NCBI RefSeq assembly: GCF_028622115.1
Contig: NZ_CP097263.1
Coordinates: forward strand, 5,580,001 to 5,644,000
Source: Kutzneria chonburiensis
GTDB lineage: Bacteria; Actinomycetota; Actinomycetes; Mycobacteriales; Pseudonocardiaceae
Length of the DNA: 64,000 nt
Direction: 5' to 3'
Shown here: one piece after another, positions 46,893 through 55,947 of the stretch
How positions within the stretch are numbered: position 1 is the first letter of the stretch
Layout: each line of letters opens with the position of its first letter
The notes under the pieces: model-generated
Database searches by the model: none
Told to the model about the DNA's origin: nothing
Seen by the model: only the letters and a program-made list of their open reading frames with translations
Program-made: the position numbers and the translations under genes

Positions 46893-49742
46893 CTACTTCC
46901 CGATGTTGATCTTGAATGTGCTCGTCGTGTTCTTCACGTCCTGGGCGTTGTCGCACAGCTTCAGGTCGTGGAAGGTCACCGAGCCGACCGCCGGGCCCTG
47001 CCCGGGCTCGGGCAACTCGTTGGCCCACAAGCCGAAGCCGGACTTGGCATCGAACGCGTCACCGCTGCGGTGCGCTCCCGAGATCGACACGTGCGAGAAA
47101 ACCGTGTCCGTGACGGGATAGGCCGGCTGTCCGCCGATGTAGTCGGTCTGGAACATGATGCCGCTGTAGGTGGGATCGACGATGTCCACATCGGACACAC
47201 GAATGGCCCGGAACACGTTGGTGGCGGAGAAGACCCAGATCGCCGGGAAGGTCTGGCCGCCCCAGAAGTGGCCGCCGGAGCGGATCACCGAGAAGTTGGC
47301 CAAGGCGGTCGGGTCGGGGCCGAAGTCCCGCATGGTGACACCGAAGTTGAGCGAGCTGATGGTCACGCCGGAGCCGGCGAGGGTATCGGCGACGACGACG
47401 TCACGGAAGGTGTCGGCCTGGCCACCGTAGACGGCGACGCCGGCGGCCCGCCACGGGGTGCGGGCGGTGAGGTGCTCGAACAGGTTGTCCCGCTGATCAC
47501 CGTTGTGCAGGTCGGTGGCGGCCCACAGGGCGAAGCTGTCGTCGCCGGTGGACCGGGCCTCGTTGTTGACGACATGGTTGCCGGTGCTGCCGTTGGTGAG
47601 ATTGATACCGTCGGCCATGAGGTCACGGGCCCGCGAGTTGGACACGGTGAGGTTGTGCACGTTGGTGCCCCACACCATGACCACGCTGTGCTCGACCCAG
47701 ACGTTGTCGATGGACAGGTCCGAAAGATTGGCGAGGTCGAAGACGCGGCCCTGCCCGTCGAGACGGGTGTCGTAGTCGCCGAAGTAGGAGAAGCCGGCGA
47801 ACGAGGAACCGTTGGCGGAGGCGGAGATCCGGAAGCCGACGTCGACGTTGGCGCGGTCCTGCGGTGCGACGAAGCGGGTGAACCACGGCCCGGCGCCGAC
47901 GACCTTCACGGCGGTGCCGGCGACGGTGAACTTGTCCGACGTCGGGTAGTCGCCGGCCGGCAGGTAGACGCCGGTGAGGGTGCCGGTGATGTCGGCGCGG
48001 ACCTTGTCCAACGCGGCCTGCACGTCCTGCTGGGAGAAGCCGGCGGGCGTGACCAGGTGCGCGGGATCGGGGTTGGCGACCGGGAAAACCTGTTCCAGGC
48101 TGACGAAGTCGATGGCGAAGGTGCCGGTGTTGGTGGCGTCCTTCTGCAACCGGATCTTGCTGCCGGCCGGCACGGTGGTGCCGAGCAGCAGGTTGGCCTC
48201 GTCGTAGATGTGCCGGGCCGGGCCGGCGGCCGGGTCGTTGCTCGGCGACGCCTCGGGGCCGTAGAGCCACGCGTACTTGGGGTTCAACGTGATCGGCTTG
48301 AGGAAGCGGTCGTTGACGTAGACGTCCAAAGTGGACGGGCTGCCGTCCGGCACGGAGAAGCGGGTGACCAGGGTGTTGGTCGGCTCCTTGGTGGTGAACT
48401 CGACCGAGGCGCCGGTCTGGTTCAGGGTGACGGCCTGACGGCCGGACGCTTCTCCGGCAAGGTCGCCGATCGTCCGATTAGGACCGACGATGGCCGCGCC
48501 ACCGCGCAGCCTGCCGGTCTCGGCTTCGTAGGTGTGGTACGGCATCGCCGAGCCGCGACCGACGTAGAGGTCCTGAGTGGACACATTGTTGGCCCGCTTG
48601 AGGGCAACCTCGTTGCCGTCGGCGGAAAGTTCGGTCTTCACGGTGTAGCGGCCGTCGGCCCCGGCGCGCCACCGGCCGAGGTGCACGGTCGTCGAAGCGC
48701 CCGGAGCCAGCACGCCGACGTGCACACCGATCAGCACGGTCTGGAACCGGCCGGTGTAGGTGTCGGTGATGGTCGACTTGAGGCTGTGACCGTACGACGA
48801 GGCCTTGGTGCCCTGGTTCTTGAGCGTGGCCACGAAGTCCACGAGATCGCCGGCCGACGGTGTGGCCGGCGTGGGGTTGACCGTCGCGACCAGGTCCGAG
48901 CTGTCGACCGGCGCGATGACCAGCGGCGACGGGTCGACGAAGGCGTTGTTGGTCTCGTCCTTCTCGATGATCCGGTTGGCCTCGTCGACCTTCACGGTCA
49001 GTCGGTACGAGCCGGCGTCGTGCCGGCCGATCGGCGCGGAGACGGTGGTCGACGCGCCGATGGCCAGCGGCCCGACCTGAGTAGTGCCGACCTTGGTCGT
49101 GCCCAGGTAGAAGGTGACGTTGGTGGTGGCGCTGGTGGCGAGCTGACCGACGTTCTGGACGGTCGCGCGGGCGGTGAGGTTGTCGGCCTCGGTGCCGGCC
49201 GTCGCGGTGGCGTCGGTGATCGTCAGGTCGGGATTGGGCGAGGGGGTGCCGAACACGCCGAACTCGGCGATCTGGCCGCCGCCGGAGCCGGTGTTCGAGG
49301 TGATCTTCAGCTGCACGTCGGCGACGCGGGCGGTCACCGGGATCGTCACGGTGTTGCCGGTGGCCGGGTCGAAGGCGTACGGCGTGGCGGCGACGAGGCT
49401 GGTGAAGGTCGAAGCGTCCTGGTCACGGCCGAGGACCTCGATCGTCTGGGTGCGGGCGCCCCAGTCGGTGGAGGGGTTGAGCCGCAACACGATCGACGTG
49501 ACGTCGGCGTTGGAGCCGAGGGACACGGTGAGTGTGTTGGGGAAGCTCGCGCCGGCGGCCTCCCAGTAGGTGGTGGGATCGCCGTCGTCGGCGTTGCTGG
49601 CGGCGAAGTTGCCGATCACCGAGGACGCGGTGATCGGCTTGCCGAGGGCGAGGTTGCTGGCGTCCGCCGCGAACACGGCCGGACCGCTCGTGAGGAGCAG
49701 TCCGGCCGCGGTCAGCGCGGGCAGTACTCGTCTGAGGAGCAT
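46893..49742 (-). CDS. Secreted multidomain GH87-like beta-helix glucanase
   Basis: 949 aa from ATG 49742, chosen because it opens the signal peptide (MLLRRVLPALTAAGLLLTSG). Domains in order: a discoidin/F5-8C-like module (about 27-150, LALGKPITASSVIGNFAASN), two CARDB-type modules (about 165-265 and 275-385), a CBM35-like module (about 400-540) and a right-handed beta-helix catalytic region (about 550-940). The last contains TLTGVYLPAGDYPTSDKFTV, LMADGINLTNGSTGNHVVNN and EARSTGDDSFALWAATDL, which resemble GH87 alpha-1,3-glucanases/mycodextranases. The Asp residues in DGIN and GDDS are likely catalytic. It lies 107 nt downstream of the GH95-like gene, probably in one transcript. Confidence 0.78.
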   Translation of the reverse strand: MLLRRVLPALTAAGLLLTSGPAVFAADASNLALGKPITASSVIGNFAASNADDGDPTTYWEAAGASFPNTLTVSLGSNADVTSIVLRLNPSTDWGARTQTIEVLGRDQDASTFTSLVAATPYAFDPATGNTVTIPVTARVADVQLKITSNTGSGGGQIAEFGVFGTPSPNPDLTITDATATAGTEADNLTARATVQNVGQLATSATTNVTFYLGTTKVGTTQVGPLAIGASTTVSAPIGRHDAGSYRLTVKVDEANRIIEKDETNNAFVDPSPLVIAPVDSSDLVATVNPTPATPSAGDLVDFVATLKNQGTKASSYGHSLKSTITDTYTGRFQTVLIGVHVGVLAPGASTTVHLGRWRAGADGRYTVKTELSADGNEVALKRANNVSTQDLYVGRGSAMPYHTYEAETGRLRGGAAIVGPNRTIGDLAGEASGRQAVTLNQTGASVEFTTKEPTNTLVTRFSVPDGSPSTLDVYVNDRFLKPITLNPKYAWLYGPEASPSNDPAAGPARHIYDEANLLLGTTVPAGSKIRLQKDATNTGTFAIDFVSLEQVFPVANPDPAHLVTPAGFSQQDVQAALDKVRADITGTLTGVYLPAGDYPTSDKFTVAGTAVKVVGAGPWFTRFVAPQDRANVDVGFRISASANGSSFAGFSYFGDYDTRLDGQGRVFDLANLSDLSIDNVWVEHSVVMVWGTNVHNLTVSNSRARDLMADGINLTNGSTGNHVVNNEARSTGDDSFALWAATDLHNGDQRDNLFEHLTARTPWRAAGVAVYGGQADTFRDVVVADTLAGSGVTISSLNFGVTMRDFGPDPTALANFSVIRSGGHFWGGQTFPAIWVFSATNVFRAIRVSDVDIVDPTYSGIMFQTDYIGGQPAYPVTDTVFSHVSISGAHRSGDAFDAKSGFGLWANELPEPGQGPAVGSVTFHDLKLCDNAQDVKNTTSTFKINIGK

Positions 49743-49849
49743 CAGGGGCTGCCAATCTGCCGAATTTGCGGCTCGTTGGCGGCAATTCTGCGTCATCATG
49801 TCAAGAAGTTGCAGCCCCGTGACACCGATTGACGGCAGGGTATGCCCGT

Positions 49850-52828
49850 TCAGCCCCGTGCCATGGCGAAGACGTGCAGGGAAGGTGTGCCCGCGGTAGC
49901 GGAACCGCTCACCGCCGGTAGCCGTACCGTGGAGGTGGTCTTGCCGGCCGACAACGGCACGCTGACGTAGTAGACGTCGGACGTGTGCTGATAGGTCGTG
50001 TTGCCGGGTCGGTTCTGGTACGCGCCGGCGATCGCCACGTCACCGCTGCCGCCCCACCAGTCGGAGCTGGCCAGCGTGAAGTCCTGGGTGCTGCCGTCGG
50101 TGTACGTGATCGTGCCGACGCCGCTGACCGGCCCGTAGGTCGCGGTCACCAGGAACCCCAAGGTGTTGCCGGATCCGGACAGGGCGATCGTCTGTCCATT
50201 GGAGACGGTGTTGTCGGCCGACCCGGTGCCGGCCTGCGACGGCCAGGTGAAGGTCAGGCCGTGGCTCACCGTGCCGCCGGCCCGTGCGCCGGCGTTGGCC
50301 AGCGCGGTGGCGGACATGCTGGCCCCGCCGCCGTCGATGTTGCCGGGGTTGGTGTTGTTGTCGGCGGTCACGCCGATGTTGTTGTAGGTGGCGGAAAGCG
50401 AGCTGGCCACGGCGGCCTTGTCCAGGCCGATCTGCACCGGGCCGAAGTGCCGGGCCGAGTTGGCCGCGGTGCCGGTCACCGGCACGAACGGCAGGTTGGT
50501 GAACGGATCGGCCGACTTCTCGATCAGGTACTTGTGGCCGTTGACCGTATTGATCGTGAACTGGCCGGCGGTGGTGGTCAATGCCGTCGACCCGGTGGTG
50601 GCGTCGACGACCTGCACCGACTGCCCCGGCCACGGGCTGCGGACGGCCATCGCGGCGTTGTCGCCGGCCTCCAGCACCACCGTCACCGGCACCCCGCCCC
50701 GCACCTGGACGTCAACCTTGCTGTTGTGCTGCATGGAAACCGTGCCGTCACCGTCCCAGTCGGACGGCCAGGCCGGGGCGATCCGCAGCAGTCCGTCGTA
50801 GTCCTGGGCCAGCGCCTCGTTCATGCTGGCCGCGACGATGCCGGTCTCCTCGTTGTACGGCTCGTCGCCGACCGTGCCGAACAGCGCGGCCATGCCCGAC
50901 ACGTAGAGCTGGTACTTCTTGACGTTGTTGACCAGGTTGGCCTTGACCTCGCTCGCCAGGCCCAGGCGGGCCGCATACAGGGCGTCGTAGTCCCAGTCGG
51001 CGTTGTTCTGGAACAGCCGCGCGGTGTACGAGCGCTTGGCCAGCGCGGTCAGCGGGCTCGCGTCGCCGATCAGCCCGTACGAGAAGGTCGACTCCAGGTC
51101 GAGGTTCTCCCCGTTGTGCAGCTCGGCCGCCGGCTGCGTGGAGAAGGCGATCACGTCCTGCCCGGCGGCGTCGTCCGAGGCGTGCAGCACCTGCTTGTGC
51201 GTGGCGGAGTCGGTCCGCGGCAGCGGCGGGATCTTCTGTTGCGCCGCCTGCAATTGAGTCACCAGCGCCTGGTCGGTGTTCAGGGTCTGGGCCGCCGAGA
51301 TCACCACCGGGAACAACGCCTGCATGGCCATGATGTCCGTCACCGGGTCGGTCACGTTCCACTGCGTCTCATGGGCGTTGGCCGTGGTGTGCAGCAGGCC
51401 GTCGGCGCCGGTTTTGGCGTACGACAACAGGAACTGCGCGGCCGCCTTCATCAGCGGGTAGCCGGTCTGAAGGAAGGACTGGCTGCGGTTCTGCTGGTAC
51501 GTCTGCCAGATCCACAGGCTGACTTCGGCGCCGGTGGACAGGTCCATCGAGTTGTAGGTCGGCGCGATGGTCGTGTCACAGGAGGCGTTGCTGGCCGCGC
51601 TGCCGCCGCCGTAGTAGCCGTTTCCGTTGAACCGCATGGTTTCCGGCACGCAGGCCCCGGCCGTGCCCGGCACGTGCGCTTGCGTCCAGGCCTGGATGTT
51701 GGCCAGGTTGGACGTGTAGAGGTTGATGAACCCCGTGTTCAGCGCCGGCACGCCCGAGCTGAGGTTGGCCGCGAGCTGCATGCGCAGGTTCCAGAACCAG
51801 TAGTCGGCCGGCACCCAGTCCTGCGTGTCCTGCGAGAACGCGAACAGGTCGGCCACGCCGGCCTGCGTACCCGGGTACTGGCCCCGGTTCAGGCTGGCTT
51901 CCTGGTAGAGGTAGATCGTCCGCAGGCTTTCCAGGTACTGCCCCGATCCGTCGGCCGAGTTCACCTCCATCAGGTTGGCGCCGCCCCAGAAGTCGTGCCA
52001 CCAGGCCAGGTGCTGCGCGTCCACTGTGGACGCCGTGGCATCGTTGCCCAGCAGTTGCGTGGCCGTGCCCAGCGCGTCGCCGCCCGTCCAGTGCGGCGCG
52101 CCGACCACCACCCGGAACGAGCCGTCCGCGTTGGGGTTGAAGGATGTTCGCACGGTCTGCCCGTTCACCACCGTGGCACTGACGTTGCGGCCGCCGGCCG
52201 TCACCGCCAGCAGGCTGCCGAAGGTCTGGCCGCTGCCACCCGTCGGGTTGTCCACCCACGTCTCCGCCAGCGTGCCGACCGGGCCTGAAGCCTGGGCTTG
52301 CGGCGACCGCCCCGACCACAGGTTGCCCTGCACCGTCTGCGCACTGTTGGGATCGGCGCCTATGACGTCGACCACCAGCTCGTCCTTGTCGGCCCGCACG
52401 AAGATGCGCGCCGTCAGCCCACCGCCGGTCTCGGTCAGCACCCCGTCGTAGAGGTCGAGATGCGCGGCGAAGTCCGCCGCCGAGGTCAGCTTGGCCAGGC
52501 CCGGAATCGTGACCTGGCCCGGTGATTTGCGGTCCGGGAACGTGTCGTCCCGGTTCAGCTGGGCGGTGAAGCCGTTGGCCGCCCACACCGCCGCGCCCAC
52601 CGTGCCGTTGCCCAGCGGCAGGGACTGCGTGGCCGCGCTGTTCGGCGCACCCAGCACGATGTTCGAGCGGCTGACAACGGCATGGCGGTCGATCTGAAAG
52701 GCCCCGTTCTGCCACGCCGTGGTCAGGGTCGCGGCGGCGGCCGGGGTTGCGAGGCCGGCTACGGTCAGGGTGGTCGCCACTAAGACGACCCAGATCTGAC
52801 GATAGCGGGAGCGGCTGCTGGTGGACAC
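49850..52828 (-). CDS. Secreted GH95-like (alpha/alpha)6 glycoside hydrolase with C-terminal beta-sandwich
   Basis: 992 aa from GTG 52828, with AGGAGA spaced 6 nt upstream. A signal peptide ends near AATPAAAA. An N-terminal beta-domain (SLPLGNGTVGAAVWAANGF, then LNRDDTFPDR) and an (alpha/alpha)6 region (about 300-700) resemble GH95 and related alpha-L-fucosidase/galactosidase-type enzymes. Conserved-looking segments are DYWFWNLRMQLAANLSSGVP, TGYPLMKAAAQFLLSYAKTG and HTTANAHETQWNVTDPVTDI. The usual GH95 Asn-x-Asn base motif appears as Asn-x-Arg. The C-terminal 180 residues (TYNNIGVTADNNTNPGNIDG) form a beta-sandwich common in actinobacterial CAZymes. The true substrate is unknown. Confidence 0.68.
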   Translation of the reverse strand: MSTSSRSRYRQIWVVLVATTLTVAGLATPAAAATLTTAWQNGAFQIDRHAVVSRSNIVLGAPNSAATQSLPLGNGTVGAAVWAANGFTAQLNRDDTFPDRKSPGQVTIPGLAKLTSAADFAAHLDLYDGVLTETGGGLTARIFVRADKDELVVDVIGADPNSAQTVQGNLWSGRSPQAQASGPVGTLAETWVDNPTGGSGQTFGSLLAVTAGGRNVSATVVNGQTVRTSFNPNADGSFRVVVGAPHWTGGDALGTATQLLGNDATASTVDAQHLAWWHDFWGGANLMEVNSADGSGQYLESLRTIYLYQEASLNRGQYPGTQAGVADLFAFSQDTQDWVPADYWFWNLRMQLAANLSSGVPALNTGFINLYTSNLANIQAWTQAHVPGTAGACVPETMRFNGNGYYGGGSAASNASCDTTIAPTYNSMDLSTGAEVSLWIWQTYQQNRSQSFLQTGYPLMKAAAQFLLSYAKTGADGLLHTTANAHETQWNVTDPVTDIMAMQALFPVVISAAQTLNTDQALVTQLQAAQQKIPPLPRTDSATHKQVLHASDDAAGQDVIAFSTQPAAELHNGENLDLESTFSYGLIGDASPLTALAKRSYTARLFQNNADWDYDALYAARLGLASEVKANLVNNVKKYQLYVSGMAALFGTVGDEPYNEETGIVAASMNEALAQDYDGLLRIAPAWPSDWDGDGTVSMQHNSKVDVQVRGGVPVTVVLEAGDNAAMAVRSPWPGQSVQVVDATTGSTALTTTAGQFTINTVNGHKYLIEKSADPFTNLPFVPVTGTAANSARHFGPVQIGLDKAAVASSLSATYNNIGVTADNNTNPGNIDGGGASMSATALANAGARAGGTVSHGLTFTWPSQAGTGSADNTVSNGQTIALSGSGNTLGFLVTATYGPVSGVGTITYTDGSTQDFTLASSDWWGGSGDVAIAGAYQNRPGNTTYQHTSDVYYVSVPLSAGKTTSTVRLPAVSGSATAGTPSLHVFAMARG

Positions 52829-52857
52829 CGTGTCTCCTTTGACAGGTGGAGTCAGCA

Positions 52858-52874
52858 ATCATCGGACGTATGAT
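52858..52874. promoter_or_regulatory. Palindromic site upstream of the GH95-like gene (candidate operator)
   Basis: ATCATCGGACGTATGAT is an interrupted palindrome (ATCAT...ATGAT) 30 nt upstream of the GH95-like start. It is only partly similar to the perfect site at 53779 (shared A/T outer and TACG-type inner bases), so assignment to the adjacent GntR regulator is tentative. Confidence 0.4.
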
Positions 52875-52987
52875 GTAAGCCGCAAGTAGTGGACAACACC
52901 CCGCAAGCCCCTGTCAACGGCACTCGGAACGGACCATTCCTCAACTCGGAGTTTGGGAAAGGTCCGTTCACAACTTCAGCAAGGCCC

Positions 52988-53728
52988 TCAGCGCTGGCGG
53001 GGGCGGCGCTTTTCCCAGCTCGTGCGGATGTGCTCGTTCATCGCGGTCGCCGCACCCTCGACGTCCCTGGCCATGAGGCGTTCGTAGATGGTGCGGTGCT
53101 CGCGGTTGGACTGCTCGAGGTCGGCCAAGGTGGGGTCGCCGATGTAGCGCAGGCTGCGGAAGGCCTCGGCGTTGACGGTGCGGATCACGGCGCGGGCCAG
53201 GCGGTTGCCGGAGGCGGCCATGATCTCGTCGTGGAACTCGAGGTCGGCCCGGTAGAAACGGCTGGCGTCGGCGACCTCGTCGGTGACGTGCCGCAGCGCG
53301 GTGCCGATGCGGCGAAGGTGCTCGGCGCCGGCGCGCTCGGCGGCCTGGGCGGCCATCTGGGATTCGAGCGCCCGGCGGACGTCGACGAGGTCCTCCAGGA
53401 TGGACAGCTCGGCGTCGTGGCGGATGCTGGCGGCGAGCACGACCGGGTCGAGCAGGTCCCAGTCCTCGGTCTCCCGCACGGTGGTGCCCTGCCCCTGCTG
53501 CACCTTGACCAACCGCATGGCTTCGAGGGACTTCACGGCCTCACGGATGACGGTGCGGCTCACCGAGAACATCTCGCACAGCACGGGCTCGATGGGCAGC
53601 GCGCTGACGGGGGAGATCTCGCCGCCGACGATGCGGTCGACGAGGTCCTCGACCACCGCGGTGGCCAGTCGGCGCGGCCGGCGCGGCCAGCCCGGCAGCG
53701 CCTGGGCGGTCTGCTCGTCGAGGCTCAC
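52988..53728 (-). CDS. GntR/FadR-family (FCD domain) transcriptional regulator
   Basis: 246 aa from GTG 53728. The N-terminal winged helix (about 18-85) includes VVEDLVDRIVGGEISPVSAL and FSVSRTVIREAVKSLEAMRL. The C-terminal FCD domain has the usual metal-binding residues Asp in YRADLEFHDEIM and His in that segment and in SNREHRTIYERLMARD. FCD regulators commonly sense sugar acids. The gene is divergent from the sugar-acid-dehydratase-like and ABC genes, with a perfect palindrome in the 77-bp gap, and lies upstream of the two glycosidase genes. It likely controls both arms of the locus. Confidence 0.88.
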   Translation of the reverse strand: MSLDEQTAQALPGWPRRPRRLATAVVEDLVDRIVGGEISPVSALPIEPVLCEMFSVSRTVIREAVKSLEAMRLVKVQQGQGTTVRETEDWDLLDPVVLAASIRHDAELSILEDLVDVRRALESQMAAQAAERAGAEHLRRIGTALRHVTDEVADASRFYRADLEFHDEIMAASGNRLARAVIRTVNAEAFRSLRYIGDPTLADLEQSNREHRTIYERLMARDVEGAATAMNEHIRTSWEKRRPRQR

Positions 53729-53770
53729 GGTGGTCCGTTTCGTCGGGGCTGAGTCGCCGCGATCATACCC

Positions 53771-53799
53771 TTGACGGCATTCGTATTACGAATTATGTT
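53771..53799 (+). promoter_or_regulatory. Promoter with operator palindrome filling the -35/-10 spacer
   Basis: TTGACG (53771-53776) and TATGTT (53794-53799) are spaced by exactly 17 bp. That spacer contains ATTCGTATTACGAAT (53779-53793), a perfect 15-bp palindrome around a central T. The GTG start of the enolase-superfamily gene (53806) lies where transcription should begin, predicting a leaderless mRNA. The palindrome is a natural binding site for the divergent GntR regulator. Confidence 0.7.
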
Positions 53800-53805
53800 G
53801 CCGCC

Positions 53806-54909
53806 GTGCGCATCACCGACGTGGCCGCGTTCCGCATCCCGCTCCCCGGCGCCAAGCCGGCCTTCGTGTGGCGGCGCGGCCTGCTGGGCTCGAGCCCGGA
53901 CGGCGAGGCCGCGGTGCTGCGCATCGGCACCGACGAAGGCGTCGCCGGCGTGGCCATCGCGACCCGCCCGGGACTGGCGGCCGCGGTGCCCGACGCCGTC
54001 GATCGGGTGCTCCGCGAGGCCCTGACCGGCCAGGATCCGTTGCAGCGCGAGTACCTCTGGCACCGCGTGTGGGAGCTGGACCGCACCGAGGAGTTCCCGC
54101 TCCCGCTGCTCGGCCTGGTCGACATCGCGCTCTGGGATCTGGCCGGACGGCTGGCCGGCCAGCCGGTGTGGCAGCTCCTCGGAGGTTTCCGGACCAAGAT
54201 CCCCGCGTACGCCTCGACCGTCACCTTCCGCGACGTCGACGAATACCTCGACGTGGCAACGCAGTGCCTCGATCTGGGCTATCAGGCGATCAAGCTGCAC
54301 GCGTGGGGCGACGCCAGGGCCGACGCCGATCTGGGGCACAAGCTGCGCGCGCACGTCGGCGACGACGTGCCGCTGATGTACGACGGATCGGCCGGCTTCG
54401 ACCTGCCGGACGCGGTCTACCTGGGGCAGGCCCTGCACGATGCCGGCTTCCTCTGGTACGAGGAGCCGATGCGGGAATTCAACGTCACCGCGTACGGGCA
54501 GCTGGCCCGTGCGGTGCGGATTCCCTTGCTGGTGGCGGAAACCTCGGACGGCGCGCACATGAACACCGCCGATTTCATCGCCGCGGGCGCCGCCACCTTC
54601 GGCGTGCGGGCCAGCGCGACCATGCGGGCCGGCATCACCGGCGCCATGCGGACCGCGCACCTGGCCGACTCCTACCGGCTGCGGGCCGAGGTGCTGGGCG
54701 ACGAGATCCCGAGCCGGCACCTGGCCATGGCCATCTCCAACACCACCTACTACGAGTCGCTGGTCACCGCGAATCCGGTGCGCCCCAAGGCCGAAGTCGA
54801 CGCCGAGGGGTTCGTGCACGCCCCGGCCGGGCCGGGCATCGCGCTGCCGGCCGGCCTGGACTATCCGGCCGAGCTGGCGCCGTACGTCGAGGTTCTTACA
54901 GAGAGGTAA
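53806..54909 (+). CDS. Mandelate racemase/enolase-superfamily enzyme (sugar-acid dehydratase-like)
   Basis: 367 aa from GTG 53806. The N-terminal capping domain (1-120) is followed by a TIM barrel. The metal ligands are Asp in MYDGSAGFDLP, Glu in LWYEEPMREF and Glu in LLVAETSDG. The second-strand motif is K-x-H (QAIKLHAWGDA). The positions expected to hold the Asp-His dyad of the mandelate racemase group look like Arg (FGVRASAT) and Glu (RLRAEVLG), so the chemistry may rely on the K-x-H side. It is the first gene of an operon with the sugar ABC importer (6 nt gap), which suggests that it acts on the imported sugar's acid derivative. Confidence 0.85.
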   Translation: MRITDVAAFRIPLPGAKPAFVWRRGLLGSSPDGEAAVLRIGTDEGVAGVAIATRPGLAAAVPDAVDRVLREALTGQDPLQREYLWHRVWELDRTEEFPLPLLGLVDIALWDLAGRLAGQPVWQLLGGFRTKIPAYASTVTFRDVDEYLDVATQCLDLGYQAIKLHAWGDARADADLGHKLRAHVGDDVPLMYDGSAGFDLPDAVYLGQALHDAGFLWYEEPMREFNVTAYGQLARAVRIPLLVAETSDGAHMNTADFIAAGAATFGVRASATMRAGITGAMRTAHLADSYRLRAEVLGDEIPSRHLAMAISNTTYYESLVTANPVRPKAEVDAEGFVHAPAGPGIALPAGLDYPAELAPYVEVLTER

Positions 54910-54915
54910 GACCCA

Positions 54916-55947
54916 ATGCGCAGTTCACCTCTTACAGTCGCGGTGGTGGCGATCGCGCTGTGCGCGGTCGGGTGCAGCCGCAACACCACCCACAGCGACC
55001 AGACCAAGCTCGAGCCCGCGCAGGTGAAGGTCGCGCTGGTGCCGGGCGGCCCGCACCCGTACTTCCAGCCGTGGAAGGACGCGCTCCAGAAGGCCAAGGC
55101 CGACTTCAAGCTGGGCGACGTGACGTTCAACGAGACCTCGGCGTGGAACCAGACCACGCAGAACTCGGTGCTGAAGTCGTTGGCGGCGCAGGGTTTCAAC
55201 GCGTTCGGCGTGTTCGGGGTGTCGCCGGACACGATCAACTCGACCTTCGGCGATCTACACAAGCAGGGTTTCCACCTGGCGTCGCTGGGCTCGTGCCCGG
55301 CCGGTGACACCGACAACGCCGACTTCTGCCTGGCCACCGATGTGCGGCAGGCGGCGTACAAGGCGGCCAAGTCGGCCATCGCGGCGATGGGCGGGTCGGG
55401 CAATCTGGTGCACCTGACCGGGAACAAGACCGACTCCAACACCACCCGGCGGATTCAGGGCGTGCAGCAGGCGATCGACGAGACCGGGGGCAAGGTCACG
55501 CTGCTCCAGACCGTCACCGATATCGACACCGACCTCCAGACCGCGCAGAAGGCAGTGGCCGACCTGATCGCGGCCAAGGGCGCGCAGATCAACGGGATCG
55601 TCACCACCGCGTACAACCCGGCGGTGGCCTCGGCGGCCGCGGTGAAGGCGGCCGGGCTGCCCGTCAAGGTGGTGGCCATCGACGACGACCCGACCATTCT
55701 CGGCGACATCAAGGACGGCTCGGTCACCGCGTCGGTGGTGCAGAATCCCGTCGGACAGGCGTATGTCGGCTCCTATGCACTGTCCAAACTGGCCGGTGGC
55801 TGCACCATGAAGACCTCGGGCCAGACGGTCGACTCCGGGTCGTTCGTGGTGGCCAAGGACAACGCCGACACGTACGACACGCAGCGTCAGCAGCAGACCG
55901 CCCAGCTGCGCAAGGACTTCGACGACAAGTACCTGTCCTGCTCATGA
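54916..55947 (+). CDS. Sugar ABC transporter substrate-binding lipoprotein (RbsB-like)
   Basis: 343 aa from ATG 54916, with GAGAGG upstream. A lipoprotein signal peptide ends at the lipobox AVGC (about C20). The mature part is a periplasmic-binding-protein type I fold: VKVALVPGGPHPYFQPWKDA, a hinge region around VHLTGNKTDSNTTRRIQGVQ and GIVTTAYNPAVASAAAVKAA. It would capture a mono- or disaccharide for the permeases encoded directly downstream. It overlaps the first permease gene by 4 nt (ATGA). Confidence 0.93.
   Translation: MRSSPLTVAVVAIALCAVGCSRNTTHSDQTKLEPAQVKVALVPGGPHPYFQPWKDALQKAKADFKLGDVTFNETSAWNQTTQNSVLKSLAAQGFNAFGVFGVSPDTINSTFGDLHKQGFHLASLGSCPAGDTDNADFCLATDVRQAAYKAAKSAIAAMGGSGNLVHLTGNKTDSNTTRRIQGVQQAIDETGGKVTLLQTVTDIDTDLQTAQKAVADLIAAKGAQINGIVTTAYNPAVASAAAVKAAGLPVKVVAIDDDPTILGDIKDGSVTASVVQNPVGQAYVGSYALSKLAGGCTMKTSGQTVDSGSFVVAKDNADTYDTQRQQQTAQLRKDFDDKYLSCS

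Noticed and set aside
46968-49832. Long plus-strand frame opposite the GH87-like gene
   Set aside because: It is the complement of a gene with signal peptide and recognisable modules; the opposite frame has none.
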